A stretch of 64,000 bases of DNA from Pseudomonas reidholzensis (GCF_900536025.1 NZ_UNOZ01000013.1:186001-250000); one strand, 5' to 3'; positions 8,437 to 17,195 are shown, counted from the stretch's first letter. Made by a program: numbers and translations. Notes: generated by a model not told the origin, from the letters alone.

Positions 8437-8584
8437 TCAACCCAGTTCACGGTGCAGCTGGTCAAGGCACTGCTGCATCGCCGCGCGACACTGCTCGATC
8501 AGCGCCGGCAGGCCGTCCTTGTCGAGCCCTGCGGTGGCGATTGGCGCCAGCGCCCGAACGACCACCGGGCGCCGGCACACACCC
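8437..8584 (-). pseudogene. 3' remnant of a probable PlsC-type acyltransferase gene
   Basis: On the minus strand about 48 codons are open to a TGA at 8437-8439. They read ...RRPVVVRALAPIATAGLDKD, then GLPALIEQCRAAMQQCLDQL and a short end. This matches the C-terminal pattern of 1-acylglycerol-3-phosphate acyltransferases (PVVVR..PPI.T.GL, then a helix with M). No start codon or acyltransferase motif (HX4D) is present: the frame runs into a REP sequence at about 8582, beyond which lies the crotonase 3' end. I read it as the tail of a plsC-like gene whose front was deleted. The match is by eye, so confidence is moderate. Confidence 0.5.
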
Positions 8585-8632
8585 TGTGGGAGCGGCGGTG
8601 CGCCGGTGCGACTTGCCCCGCGAAGAGGCCGG
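8582..8632. repeat. Single REP of the long variant
   Basis: GTGGGAGCGGCGGTGCGCC is followed by GGTGCGACTTGCCCCGCG. Relative to the standard REP, an extra GGTGCGCCGGTGCGACT-like block is inserted between the GGAGCGG and TTGCCCCGCG halves. It marks the break point of the plsC-like remnant. Confidence 0.7.
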
Positions 8633-8637
8633 CAGCC

Positions 8638-9327
8638 TCAGCCCATATGCTCCTGATCCCGCATGATCGCCTCATCGAGCAATTCCAGCAGCGCCTTGCG
8701 CACCTTGAGCTTGGTGTTCTTGTGCGCCAGCATGTTGAGCTTCTTCAGTTCGCGGGCGACCTGCACGGCGCGCTCGAGCAACTGCTCGGCCGGCACCACC
8801 TGGTCCAGGAACCCAGCATCCACGGCGTCCTGCGGTTCGAACATCTCGGCGTTGATCACCGAGCGGTGGAAGGCCGAGCGGCGCAGGCGATCGCGCGCCA
8901 GCTCGATACCGGCGTGGTGCATGGTCATGCCGATCTGCACTTCGTTGAGGCCGATCTTGTACGGCCCTTCGACGCCGATCCGGTAGTCGGCCGACAGCAG
9001 CAGGAACGCGCCCTTGGCCACGGCGTGCCCCGGGCAGGCGACGATCACCGGGAACGGGTGCGACAGCAGGCGCCGGGCCAGGGTCGAGCCGGCGGTCACC
9101 AGGCCGACCGCTTGTTGCGGGCCGGCGGTCATCACCTTGAGGTCGTAGCCGCCGGAAAGAATCCCCGGCTGGCCGGTGATGATCACCACCGCGCGGTCCT
9201 TCTCGGCCTGGTCGAGGGCGGCATTGAAGGCGGCGATGACATCCGGCGAGATGGCGTTGACCTTGCCGTTGTTCAGGGTCAGGGTGGCGACGCCTTCGTC
9301 CAGGTGGTAGTTGATCAGCTCGCTCAT
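8638..9327 (-). CDS. Crotonase / enoyl-CoA hydratase-isomerase family protein
   Basis: The product has 229 residues and starts at ATG 9327. The crotonase fold is clear: VATLTLNNGKVNAIS at the N-terminus, the oxyanion-hole region LSGGYDLKVM and the second conserved block PGHAVAKGAFLLLSADYRIG. The usual catalytic Glu region reads GMTMHHAGIELARDRL. The protein is shorter than full-length hydratases (about 255-260) and lacks much of the C-terminal helix set, as seen in the small Pseudomonas crotonases. Enoyl-CoA hydratase or isomerase activity is plausible; the substrate is unknown. Confidence 0.82.
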   Translation of the reverse strand: MSELINYHLDEGVATLTLNNGKVNAISPDVIAAFNAALDQAEKDRAVVIITGQPGILSGGYDLKVMTAGPQQAVGLVTAGSTLARRLLSHPFPVIVACPGHAVAKGAFLLLSADYRIGVEGPYKIGLNEVQIGMTMHHAGIELARDRLRRSAFHRSVINAEMFEPQDAVDAGFLDQVVPAEQLLERAVQVARELKKLNMLAHKNTKLKVRKALLELLDEAIMRDQEHMG

Positions 9328-9549
9328 GACAGTGTCCTTTGTTGGAATGGCGATGACGTTACCCAGCGCGGCCCGGCAGGTAAAGCAGCAAGGCTGACCG
9401 GCCAGTCAGCGTCGGGCGGGCATGCCGTGTGGTTTGGGGGCAGGGCGCGGGGCCGAGGTAAAAGCGCTGGCGAGAATGGCAGCATTGCCTTGCTGCCTTG
9501 GGTTTTCCGCTCGATCTGCTTAAGCGCATGAAAATTCTGAAAAAAACGC

Positions 9550-9578
9550 TTGCCAAGGTAAAGGTGTTCGACTAAATT
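9550..9578 (+). promoter_or_regulatory. Promoter of tRNA-Ser
   Basis: TTGCCA at 9550-9555 and TAAATT at 9573-9578 are separated by 17 bases. A GC-rich discriminator (GCGCGCC) follows at 9580-9586, typical of stable-RNA promoters under stringent control. Confidence 0.7.
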
Positions 9579-9615
9579 AGCGCGCCTCGACAGGCTGAAT
9601 AGCTTGAAGAGAAAC

Positions 9616-9705
9616 GGTGAAGTGTCCGAGTGGTCGAAGGAGCACGCCTGGAAAGTGTGTATACGAGAAATCGTATCAAGGGTTCAAATCCCTTCTTCAC
9701 CGCCA
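9616..9705 (+). tRNA. tRNA-Ser (anticodon GGA)
   Basis: The acceptor strands GGTGAAG (9616-9622) and CTTCACC (9695-9701) pair perfectly, with discriminator G9702 and an encoded CCA at 9703-9705. The anticodon stem CACGC/GTGTG closes a 7-nt loop CTGGAAA, giving anticodon GGA for UCC/UCU codons. A long variable arm (TATACGAG..CGTATC) and the T arm with GGTTCAAATC fit a class II serine tRNA. Confidence 0.96.
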
Positions 9706-9717
9706 CATTCTACGAGA

Positions 9718-9752
9718 AGCCCCCGAATCGAAAGGTTCGGGGGCTTTTTGTT
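9718..9752 (+). terminator. Terminator of tRNA-Ser
   Basis: Stem GCCCCCGAA / TTCGGGGGC followed by TTTTTGTTTT. Confidence 0.92.
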
Positions 9753-9778
9753 TTCGGCGCATTTTGGTTGCGGCTGCT

Positions 9779-9935
<157 letters not shown>

Positions 9936-9984
9936 GTCAGCAGCAACACCCACAAAGCATGCTGCCGCGAAATGGCCTGTTTCC

Positions 9985-12114
9985 TCAGAAGCTGACCGAA
10001 GCCGACAACCGCGCAGTCCTCGGCGCACCCTGGAACAGGTAGTTATCCCCCAGGTAATCGCCCACATCCCGCCAGTAACGTTTATCGAAGACGTTATCCA
10101 CCGTCAGCCTCAGCACCGTGTCATACCCGCCGATCTCGGTCCGGTACCGGCTGCCGACATCGAACACGGTATACCCACCCACCTCGACACCACCTGCCTG
10201 ACTAGCGTGCTTGCTGGCGCTGTAGCGCGCCCCGCCGAGCAGCGCCAGGCCCGCGATCGGCAAGCTGTAGTCGGCGTGCAGCGCCGCGCGCAAGCGTGGC
10301 ACGTTGATCGCCTGATGGCCTTCGTAGGCATCGGTGCCGCTGTCCTCGACACGGGCGCGGATCGCCGCGGCGCTGGCCTGGATCTGCAGGCGCGAGGTGA
10401 CCCAGCCGCTGGCGCCGAGCTCCAGGCCGGTGTTCTTCTGCTGGCCCTGCTGCACGTAGGTGTTGTCCTCGGGCCGCACGTACTGGTTGGCCTGGCGGAT
10501 CTGGAACAGCGCGGCGGTGAAGCTCATGCCCTGCCAATCGCGCTTGATGCCCACTTCCAGCTGGCGGGAGAGGGTGGGGGCGAGGATGTCGTAACCGTTA
10601 TTAGCGAACCATGGTGCGGTGCCACCTGCTGACAGGCCTTTGGAGTAGCTGGCGTAGAGCGTGGTGTCCGGGCGTGGTTTGTAGATCAGGGCGGCGTTGG
10701 GCAGCAACTGGTATTGCTGGGTGTGGCGGCCGGCTACGCCGTTTTCGTTCCAGGTTTTTTCGTCCAGGCGCACTTCACGGGCACCGAGCACGGTCTGCCA
10801 TTGCTCGTTGAGGGTAATGCGATCACTGAAGAACAAACCGTACTGACGGCTATCCAGGCGGCGCTCGCTGGCGCCTACCGGCAGCTCTGACTGGGCCCAG
10901 GACGGCGTGTCAGCATTGATGTTGCCGTCGCCGACATCGATGTTGTAGTAAGGACGCTGATCAACCGTCCGGCGTTGGGCGCTGGTGCCAACAGTCAGCT
11001 CATGGCCAACGCTCAATGCGTCGAAGCGACCGTTGAGCATGGCCTGTGCTTCATCAGTACGGCGAGTATCGTCGGGGCTGCGGAAGTCATAGATGTCATA
11101 GTCGCCATCAGGGCTGAAGTGCGACTGCATGCCATTTTCGCTGCCCCACGCAAACGCACTGTAATCGTCAATCACCACCTTGCTGCGCGACGCACTCACC
11201 ACCGCATTCCAGTCGTCATTGAAGCGGTACTCGAACCGCCCGCCGAGGTTCAGCGAGTCGTTCTGCACCGGCTTTGCCCACTGCTGGTACGCCAGTCGGT
11301 CATCAGGGTCGATGCCATGCGGCACCTCGGTCCCGCCGAGCAACTGATACCCCGGCACGGAGCGCTGCTCGCGGTGCTGATACTCGGCGTCCAGCTGCAG
11401 CGTGGCATTGGCGCTGATCTGCCAGTCGAACGCCAGCGAGGCGAAATCGCGCTTGCCGTCGGCATGGTCGACATACGAGCGGATGTCCTCATGGGCGAGG
11501 TTGGCGCGCAGGCCGAACTGCCGCTCGCTGCCGAACCAGCCGCCGAGGTCGGTGGCCAGGTACCGCTCGCCTTGCTCGTTGGTCGAAACGCTCACGCTGC
11601 GCACGTCTGCAGCGCGCTTGGTCACGTAGTTGACCAGGCCGCCCGGTTCCGACACACCGCTCTGCACCCCGGACAACCCCTTGAGCAGCTCGACCTGCTG
11701 CTTGTTCTCGAGGGCGACGTTCTGTTCACCGACGACGGTCTGGCCGTTGATCTTGTAGCTGCTGGCGGCATTCAGCTCGAAGCCGCGCACGTTGAAGTTC
11801 TCGTAATAACCGATCGGTGCGTAGCTTTCGCCGACCGAGGCATCGCTTTGCAGCACTTCGCTGAGCTTGCGCACCTGGCGGTCCTGCAGCAGTTGCTCGC
11901 TGAACACGCTGACCGCGGCCGGGGTGTCGAGCAGTGGCGACGGCTGCAAGCCGCCCAGCTGGGCCTCGCGGACCTGATAACCGTTGCTGCCGTACACGTC
12001 GGAAACCTCTAGCGGGGCGAGGGTCACGCTGGCGTCGGCCAGGGCGTGGCCGCTGTGCAGGGCAAGGCCAAGGCTGAGCAGGCTCAGCGGCAGGCGAGGG
12101 CGAAGCAAGGTCAT
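9985..12114 (-). CDS. TonB-dependent outer-membrane receptor (siderophore type)
   Basis: The product has 709 residues from ATG 12114, which has AAGGAG 12 bases upstream. A signal peptide (..SLLSLGLALHSGHALA) is followed by a TonB-box-like segment and a plug domain (DTPAAVSVFSEQLLQDRQV; later KGLSGVQSGVSEPGGLVNYV). A 22-strand barrel then ends in the aromatic ARLSASVSF typical of outer-membrane proteins. The pattern is that of FhuA/FpvA-class ferric-siderophore receptors, without an N-terminal FecA-like signalling domain. No Fur box was recognised in the 192 bp upstream, so the substrate is not decided. Confidence 0.9.
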   Translation of the reverse strand: MTLLRPRLPLSLLSLGLALHSGHALADASVTLAPLEVSDVYGSNGYQVREAQLGGLQPSPLLDTPAAVSVFSEQLLQDRQVRKLSEVLQSDASVGESYAPIGYYENFNVRGFELNAASSYKINGQTVVGEQNVALENKQQVELLKGLSGVQSGVSEPGGLVNYVTKRAADVRSVSVSTNEQGERYLATDLGGWFGSERQFGLRANLAHEDIRSYVDHADGKRDFASLAFDWQISANATLQLDAEYQHREQRSVPGYQLLGGTEVPHGIDPDDRLAYQQWAKPVQNDSLNLGGRFEYRFNDDWNAVVSASRSKVVIDDYSAFAWGSENGMQSHFSPDGDYDIYDFRSPDDTRRTDEAQAMLNGRFDALSVGHELTVGTSAQRRTVDQRPYYNIDVGDGNINADTPSWAQSELPVGASERRLDSRQYGLFFSDRITLNEQWQTVLGAREVRLDEKTWNENGVAGRHTQQYQLLPNAALIYKPRPDTTLYASYSKGLSAGGTAPWFANNGYDILAPTLSRQLEVGIKRDWQGMSFTAALFQIRQANQYVRPEDNTYVQQGQQKNTGLELGASGWVTSRLQIQASAAAIRARVEDSGTDAYEGHQAINVPRLRAALHADYSLPIAGLALLGGARYSASKHASQAGGVEVGGYTVFDVGSRYRTEIGGYDTVLRLTVDNVFDKRYWRDVGDYLGDNYLFQGAPRTARLSASVSF

Positions 12115-12253
12115 GCGGGGCTCCTTGAAGGGCGGACGCGCCGTTATGGTTCGGCTGCTGTCGACGTGCGCAGTGCGGTGGCGGGCAGGGTGCCTGGCGG
12201 TGTTGCGCCGGCCAGGCAAAGGGGCGCCATGTTAGCAGGCGCAGGTAGGCCGG

Positions 12254-12273
12254 GCGCCCCTATTTAGGGGCGC
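12254..12273. terminator. GC hairpin behind the 125-aa gene
   Basis: An 8-bp perfect stem GCGCCCCT/AGGGGCGC with an ATTT loop lies 34 bp beyond the minus-strand stop at 12307. There is no T-run. It may separate this gene from the downstream receptor gene. Confidence 0.45.
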
Positions 12274-12306
12274 TCAGTAAGGGAGACGAAAGACGGGTCG
12301 GTGGAT

Positions 12307-12684
12307 TCAGCTGGCCGTTGAGCTCTGGCGGCGACGCCAGGTGTCGTCGATCTTCGACCAGGTCTTGCCATCGGTGATGGCCATCAGCTTGCGGCCGTCC
12401 TTGAAGGTGGCGACAAAGGTCGCTTCTTCTTCCTTGCCGCCCAGCCAGAGCCCGGCGATCAGCCCAACCGGGCCGGCCACCAGCGCTCCGGCCACCCCCC
12501 AGCCGAGCGCGGTGCCCAGGCTGCGGTTGGTTTCCAGGCTGGCCAGCTTGAGGTCCTGGATGCGCGCCAGGGAGATGCGTTCTCCGGGCGACTGGCTGCG
12601 CGGGGTCTTGAGTGTGAGCGATCCATTGCGATACTCGCCTTCACCTTGCAAGAAATCGCCGGATTGCACCGTGAGTCTTGTCAT
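12307..12684 (-). CDS. Conserved hypothetical protein with a glycine-zipper segment, 125 aa
   Basis: The first ~50 residues form a beta-rich stretch (LTVQSGDFLQGEGEY, RISLARIQDLKL). A glycine-rich hydrophobic segment at about residues 55-83 (LGTALGWGVAGALVAGPVGL) reads as a glycine zipper or membrane-inserting hairpin. A short beta tail follows (ATFVATFKDGRKLMAITD). The arrangement resembles PH-like/lipid-facing domains with an inserted hairpin, but I do not recognise a named family. It stands alone between the TonB receptor and a REP pair. Function unknown. Confidence 0.65.
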   Translation of the reverse strand: MTRLTVQSGDFLQGEGEYRNGSLTLKTPRSQSPGERISLARIQDLKLASLETNRSLGTALGWGVAGALVAGPVGLIAGLWLGGKEEEATFVATFKDGRKLMAITDGKTWSKIDDTWRRRQSSTAS

Positions 12685-12796
12685 TGTGTCGTCCTGTCAG
12701 TGGGAGGGCTTTTGACCACTACCAATCCAAGACTGCGCTGGCCGGCAAGTCAAAGGCGAGGCGACGGAGGGTATGCGGCGGGATGTCGCCCACATT

Positions 12797-12874
12797 GGCC
12801 TCTTCGCGGGTAAACCCGCTCCCACAGGGTTCAGCGCATGCCCTTGTAGGCGCGGGCTTGCCCGCGATGAGGCC
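12797..12874. repeat. REP pair
   Basis: GGCCTCTTCGCGGGTAAACC on the left and GGCTTGCCCGCGATGAGGCC on the right, with a short spacer. The two halves are of different sequence variants; the right half carries a G-to-C change (GTAGGCGCGGG). Confidence 0.8.
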
Positions 12875-12887
12875 GCATCCCTCATCC

Positions 12888-14075
12888 TCAAGCGGTCTGG
12901 ATCACCAGCTTGCGCTTGCGCTCGGCCAACCCCCACACCACCAGCGCCAGCGTGCCGATCACCAGCCCGGCCACCACGATGCCGATCCAGCCACTGCGCT
13001 CGAACAGCTGCGTGCCGAGCAGCGAGCCCAGCGCGCCGCCAATGAAGTAACAGGTGATATACCCGGCATTCAGCCGGGTGCGCGCTTCCGGGCGCAAAGC
13101 GATCACGGCGTTCTGGTTGCTGACATGCACCAGCTGCACCGCCAGGTCGAGCACCAGCACGCCAACCAGCAAGGCGATCAGCGAGTGCTCGGCAAAGCCC
13201 AGCGGGATCCACGCCAGCAGCAACGCCAGCAAGCCGACGGTGGTGCCCAGCGCGCCCCGGCCGCGGTCCGCCAGGCGCCCGGCCCAGTTCGCCGACAATG
13301 CGCCGGCCGCGCCCGCCAGGCCGAACAGGCCGATCGCCGCTTCCGAGTACTGATACGGCTCGCGCACCAGCAGAAACGCCAGCGGCGTCCAGAACAGCCC
13401 GAACAGGCTGAACGCCAACAGCCCCAGCAGCGAACGCAGGCGCAGCACCGGCTCTTCGACGAACAGGCGGAACACCGAGCCGATCAGCGCCGGGTATTTC
13501 AGGCCGGCATGGCTGTGGTGCTGCGGCAGGCTGCGGTACAGGGCAATGGCGCTGATCGCCATCAGCACCGCCGCCAGCACATAGATGCTGCGCCAGCCGC
13601 CCAGTTCGGCCATGAAGCCCGCCGCGGTGCGCGCCAGCAGAATGCCCAGCAGCAGGCCGCTCATCAGCGTACCGACGGCGCGCCCGCGCTGCTCGGGCGC
13701 GGTCAGGCTGGCGGCCATCGGCACGAGGATCTGCGCCACCACCGAGAACAGCCCGGTCAGTACCGTGCCGACCAGCAGCCAGGGAAGGTTGGGTGCGCAG
13801 GCACTGATGACCAGGCCGAGGGTGGCGATGGCGATCATGCAGACGATCAGGCGGCGCTGTTCGAACAGGTCGCCGAGCGGCGCCAGCAGCAACAGGCCGG
13901 CGCCGTAGCTGAGCTGCGCGGCGATGACGATGGTGCCTGCGCTGGCGGTGCTCAGGCCGAACTGCTCGGCGATGCTGTGCAGCAGCGGCTGGGCATAGTA
14001 GTTGCTGGCCACGGCCAGGCCGGTGGCGGTCGCCATCAGCAGGATCAGGGCGCGACTGAGGGTCGGGGCGTTCAT
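12888..14075 (-). CDS. MFS transporter (drug/metabolite efflux type)
   Basis: The product has 395 residues from ATG 14075 and about twelve membrane helices. It contains the MFS motif-A-like loops (LLLLAPLGDLFEQRR after helix 2, and WAGRLADRGRG in the second half), consistent with a 12-helix antiporter. The N-terminal SNYYAQPLLHSIA segment is typical of the YfcJ/YnfM-like group. The substrate is unknown. It is divergent from a LysR regulator 108 bp away, the usual layout for a regulator controlling its neighbouring exporter. Confidence 0.88.
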   Translation of the reverse strand: MNAPTLSRALILLMATATGLAVASNYYAQPLLHSIAEQFGLSTASAGTIVIAAQLSYGAGLLLLAPLGDLFEQRRLIVCMIAIATLGLVISACAPNLPWLLVGTVLTGLFSVVAQILVPMAASLTAPEQRGRAVGTLMSGLLLGILLARTAAGFMAELGGWRSIYVLAAVLMAISAIALYRSLPQHHSHAGLKYPALIGSVFRLFVEEPVLRLRSLLGLLAFSLFGLFWTPLAFLLVREPYQYSEAAIGLFGLAGAAGALSANWAGRLADRGRGALGTTVGLLALLLAWIPLGFAEHSLIALLVGVLVLDLAVQLVHVSNQNAVIALRPEARTRLNAGYITCYFIGGALGSLLGTQLFERSGWIGIVVAGLVIGTLALVVWGLAERKRKLVIQTA

Positions 14076-14183
14076 GGCGAATCTCGTTGCGGGCAGAAGA
14101 AAAGTGCGGTCAGTATCGGCATGTTTCCGGCATGACACCAATGTATAGTTTTCAGCTTATCTATCTCGATTGCAGATCAATCC

Positions 14184-15068
14184 ATGAACCTCAAGCAGCT
14201 CGAGTACGCCTTGGCCGTGGCCGACACCGGCAGTTTCACCCGCGCGGCCGAGCGTTGCCATGTGGTGCAGTCGGCGCTCAGCCATCAGGTCGCAAGGCTC
14301 GAGGCGCATTTGGGCGTCAGCCTGTTCGAGCGGACGTCGCGGCGGGTACGCCTGACGCCCGCCGGGGAGGCCTTCGTGCTCAGCGCGCGGCCGGCGGTTG
14401 AGGCTGCCCAGCGGATTGCCGATGACGTCGCGGCGGCCTGCGGGCAGGTGCGCGGCAGGCTGTCGATTGGCGAGATCAGCTCGTTGACGGCGCTCGACCT
14501 GGTCGACCTGCTGGCGGTGTTTCATGCGCGCTTCCCCGCCGTGGATGTGCGCTGGCTGACGGCCAAGAGCGAGTTGCTGGTGGCCGATGTCTGCGAGCGG
14601 CGGCTGGATGTCGGCTTTATCGGCCTGTGGCAGGGTGAGGTGCTGCAGGGGGTGCAGCACCGCTTGCTGGGTCGCGAGGAATTGGTGGCGGTGCTGCCGC
14701 CGGGGCATCCATTGGCCGGGCGCGAGCGCTTGGCCTTGGCAGATATAGCCGACCAGGTGCTGGTGGACTTCCCCGAGGGCACCGGGGCGCGGCGGCAGAC
14801 CGACGAGGCGTTTCTGGCGGCCGGGCTGGTGCGGCGGGTGCAGTTCGAGATCGGGCATATTCGTCTGGTGGAGAAGTTCGTGCAGCGTGGGATGGCGGTG
14901 GGCTTGGTGCCGGAGCGCATTGCCAGGGACTTTGCCGGGGTCAGCGTGGCGCTGCTGGAGGATGCGCCGGTGCGGCATTTGTATGCGGTGTGGGCGGCCA
15001 GCCCGACGCCCGCGGCGCGGGCATTTTTGCAGGTGTTGGAGGAGAGCCTGCAATCGCCGCCTGGTTGA
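14184..15068 (+). CDS. LysR family regulator, divergent to the MFS exporter
   Basis: The product has 294 residues. The N-terminal winged helix-turn-helix is classic (LKQLEYALAVADTGSFTRAA, then SALSHQVARLEAHLGVSLFERTSRRVRLT). A two-lobed periplasmic-binding-like effector domain follows from about residue 90. The intergenic region to the MFS gene (14076-14183) is AT-rich and contains an imperfect dyad around 14142-14165. It most likely regulates the MFS gene and itself; the inducer is unknown. Confidence 0.9.
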   Translation: MNLKQLEYALAVADTGSFTRAAERCHVVQSALSHQVARLEAHLGVSLFERTSRRVRLTPAGEAFVLSARPAVEAAQRIADDVAAACGQVRGRLSIGEISSLTALDLVDLLAVFHARFPAVDVRWLTAKSELLVADVCERRLDVGFIGLWQGEVLQGVQHRLLGREELVAVLPPGHPLAGRERLALADIADQVLVDFPEGTGARRQTDEAFLAAGLVRRVQFEIGHIRLVEKFVQRGMAVGLVPERIARDFAGVSVALLEDAPVRHLYAVWAASPTPAARAFLQVLEESLQSPPG

Positions 15069-15077
15069 TGATAGTGC

Positions 15078-15154
15078 TGGCCTTATCGCGGGCAAGCCCG
15101 CTCCTACAGAGCTGCGGTGAACCTGTAGGAGCGGGCTTGCCCGCGATAAGGCCG
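15078..15154. repeat. REP pair
   Basis: Near-perfect inverse halves (GGCCTTATCGCGGGCAAGCC / GGCTTGCCCGCGATAAGGCC) with a short spacer, between convergent lysR and SDR genes. Confidence 0.9.
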
Positions 15155-15172
15155 GCGTTGGCACCCCAAACC

Positions 15173-15922
15173 TCAGGCCGAGAAGCCGCCGTCCACGGTC
15201 AAGCTGGCGCCGGTGATATAGCCCGCCTCCGGCCCCGCGAGGTACGCCACGAAACTGGCAATCTCCTCGACACGCCCGTAGCGCCCAACTGCCATCAGCG
15301 GAATCAGGCTGTCGGCAAACTCGCCTTCGGCCGGGTTCATGTCGGTGTCCACCGGCCCAGGCTGCACATTGTTGACGGTGACCCCCTGTGGCCCGAGGTC
15401 GCGCGCCATGCCCTTGGTCAGCCCGACCAGCGCCGACTTGCTCATGGCATACGGCGCGCCGCCGGCAAACGGCATGCGCTCGGCATTGGTGCTGCCGATG
15501 TTGATGATCCGCCCGCCCTGGCCCATGTGCTTGGCCGCCGCCTGGCTGGCGACGAACACGCTGCGCACGTTGACCGCGAGCATCCGGTCGAAGTCGCCGA
15601 GGTCGAATTCGGCGACCGGCGCCACGGCCAGCACGCCGGCATTGTTGACCAGGATGTCGAGGCGGCCAAAGGTGTCCACCGTGGTCTGCACCGCCTGTTG
15701 CACGGCACTGGCGTCGGCGCTGTCGGCGCGCAGGGCGAGGGCCTTGCCGCCGGCCTGGTTGATCGCCTCGGCCAGGTTTTCAGCCGGGCCGGCCGAGCTG
15801 ACGTAGGTGAACGCGACCTGCGCGCCTTGCTCCGCCAGGCGCCGCACGATGGCCGCACCGATGCCGCGCGAACCGCCTTGAACCAGAGCTACCTTACCGT
15901 CGAGATTACGTGGGATGGACAT
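15173..15922 (-). CDS. Short-chain dehydrogenase/reductase (SDR)
   Basis: The product has 249 residues from ATG 15922. Classical SDR signatures are present: the nucleotide loop GGSRGIGAAIV near residue 15, NNAG in the central sheet, and the catalytic YAMSKSAL (Tyr-x3-Lys). The C-terminus ends ITGASLTVDGGFSA as in 3-oxoacyl-ACP-reductase-like SDRs. It is an NAD(P)-dependent oxidoreductase of unknown substrate. It is divergent from a LysR gene 120 bp away, which probably controls it. Confidence 0.9.
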   Translation of the reverse strand: MSIPRNLDGKVALVQGGSRGIGAAIVRRLAEQGAQVAFTYVSSAGPAENLAEAINQAGGKALALRADSADASAVQQAVQTTVDTFGRLDILVNNAGVLAVAPVAEFDLGDFDRMLAVNVRSVFVASQAAAKHMGQGGRIINIGSTNAERMPFAGGAPYAMSKSALVGLTKGMARDLGPQGVTVNNVQPGPVDTDMNPAEGEFADSLIPLMAVGRYGRVEEIASFVAYLAGPEAGYITGASLTVDGGFSA

Positions 15923-16042
15923 GCTGATCTCCTGCAGATGAGCAAGGCTGGATGCCTTGGGATGGGCGCAGTATCGGCCGAGGATTAGCTGCTGATAAGA
16001 TGGCAATCGCGATCATCAGAGTAAACCTTGGGTTGTGAATCA

Positions 16043-16981
16043 ATGGCCATGGAATCGTTCAGCACCCTGGAGTGCTTTATCCGCAGTGCCGAAGTCGGCA
16101 GCTTTGCCGAAGCGGCCCGGCGCCTCAGCCTGACCCCGGCGGCGGTGGGCAAGAATGTCGCGCAGCTGGAGGCGCGGCTGGGCGTGCGGTTGTTCCAGCG
16201 TAGTACGCGCAAGCTGACCCTGACCGAGGCCGGCCAGCGTTTTCTCGCAGAAGTCAGCGACAGCTTTCGCACCATTCAGTACGCCATGGCCAACCTGGCC
16301 AGCGCCGAAGGGCAGCCGGCGGGGCTGTTGCGGGTGAGCATGGGCACGGTGTTCGGCAGGCTGTATGTGGTGCCGCTGCTGGGTGAGTTTCTTCAGCGCT
16401 ACCCGGCGATCACTCCGGACTGGCATTTCGACAACCGCCAGGTGGACCTGATCGGCCAGGGCTTCGACGCGGCCATTGGCGGCGGCTTCGACCTGCCGCC
16501 CGGCGTGGTGGCGCGGCGCCTGACGCCGGCGCACCGGGTGCTGGTGGCGGCGCCGGGGTACCTGGCGCAGCACCCGCCGATCACGGCGCCCGAGGACTTG
16601 CCGGGGCATGCCGGGATCCTCATCCGCTCACCGCAGACCGGGCGCGTGCGCGCGTGGCCGTTGACCAGCCGCTGGAAGGAGCAGCGGCCCTTGCAGTTGC
16701 GGCAGGCGATGACCATGAGCGACTCCGATGCGGCCTGCGCGGTGGCCGAGCAGGGCTTGGGGGTCGCCCTGGTGAGCTTGCCGTTTGCGGTGCCGTACCT
16801 GAGGGCGGGGCGCTTGCAGCGGGTGCTGGCGGATTGGTATGTGGATGACGGCAACATCAGTATTTATTACGCCGAGCACAAGCTGTTGCCGGGCAAGACC
16901 CGGGCGTTCATTGATTTTGTGGTGGAGCGGTTTGCTGAACAGGGATTGTTGCAGCAGTTCGATGCGTTGCAGGCGCTCTAG
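16043..16981 (+). CDS. LysR family regulator, divergent to the SDR gene
   Basis: The product has 312 residues from ATG 16043 (ATG 16049 is two codons later). It has an N-terminal helix-turn-helix (FIRSAEVGSFAEAARRLSLT, then VGKNVAQLEARLGVRLFQRST) and a substrate-binding domain of the CrgA/DsdC-like type. The intergenic DNA holds an inverted repeat CTGAT-N18-ATCAG at 15992-16019 around a GATGGCAATCGCGATC core, a plausible operator. It probably regulates the SDR gene. Confidence 0.9.
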   Translation: MAMESFSTLECFIRSAEVGSFAEAARRLSLTPAAVGKNVAQLEARLGVRLFQRSTRKLTLTEAGQRFLAEVSDSFRTIQYAMANLASAEGQPAGLLRVSMGTVFGRLYVVPLLGEFLQRYPAITPDWHFDNRQVDLIGQGFDAAIGGGFDLPPGVVARRLTPAHRVLVAAPGYLAQHPPITAPEDLPGHAGILIRSPQTGRVRAWPLTSRWKEQRPLQLRQAMTMSDSDAACAVAEQGLGVALVSLPFAVPYLRAGRLQRVLADWYVDDGNISIYYAEHKLLPGKTRAFIDFVVERFAEQGLLQQFDALQAL

Positions 16982-16999
16982 CGTTGTGGTGGCTGTGAG

Positions 17000-17192
17000 G
17001 GCCTCTTCGCGGGGCAAGTCGCATCGGCGCACCGCCGCTCCCACAGGTTCTCCGCTGGCCGGAAGAGCGGCGCCGAATCTCCCCCAGGTTCTCCGCTGGC
17101 CGGAAGAGCGGCGCCGAACCTCCTCCAGGTTCTCCGCTGGCCGGAAGAGCGGCGCCGAACCTGTGGGAGCGGGCTTGCCCCGTGAAGAGGCC
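17000..17192. repeat. REP pair with an expanded loop (left half of the long variant)
   Basis: The left half GGCCTCTTCGCGGGGCAAGTCG continues with the long-variant insert CATCGGCGCACCGCC before GCTCCCACAGG. The right half CTGTGGGAGCGGGCTTGCCC is of the normal type. Their loop is filled by 41-bp tandem units. The pair separates convergent lysR and GreA/B-like genes. Confidence 0.85.
17046..17163 (+). repeat. 41-bp tandem repeat, three copies, inside a REP-pair loop
   Basis: The unit GGTTCTCCGCTGGCCGGAAG continues with AGCGGCGCCGAAYCTCCYCCA. Copies begin at 17046, 17087 and 17128; the third is cut short where the right REP half starts. A related sequence (TCTCCGCTGACCGGAGGAGCG) forms the loop of the REP pair near 63.4 kb, so the unit seems to be an ordinary REP-pair loop that was multiplied. 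Confidence 0.95.
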
Positions 17193-17195
17193 GGG

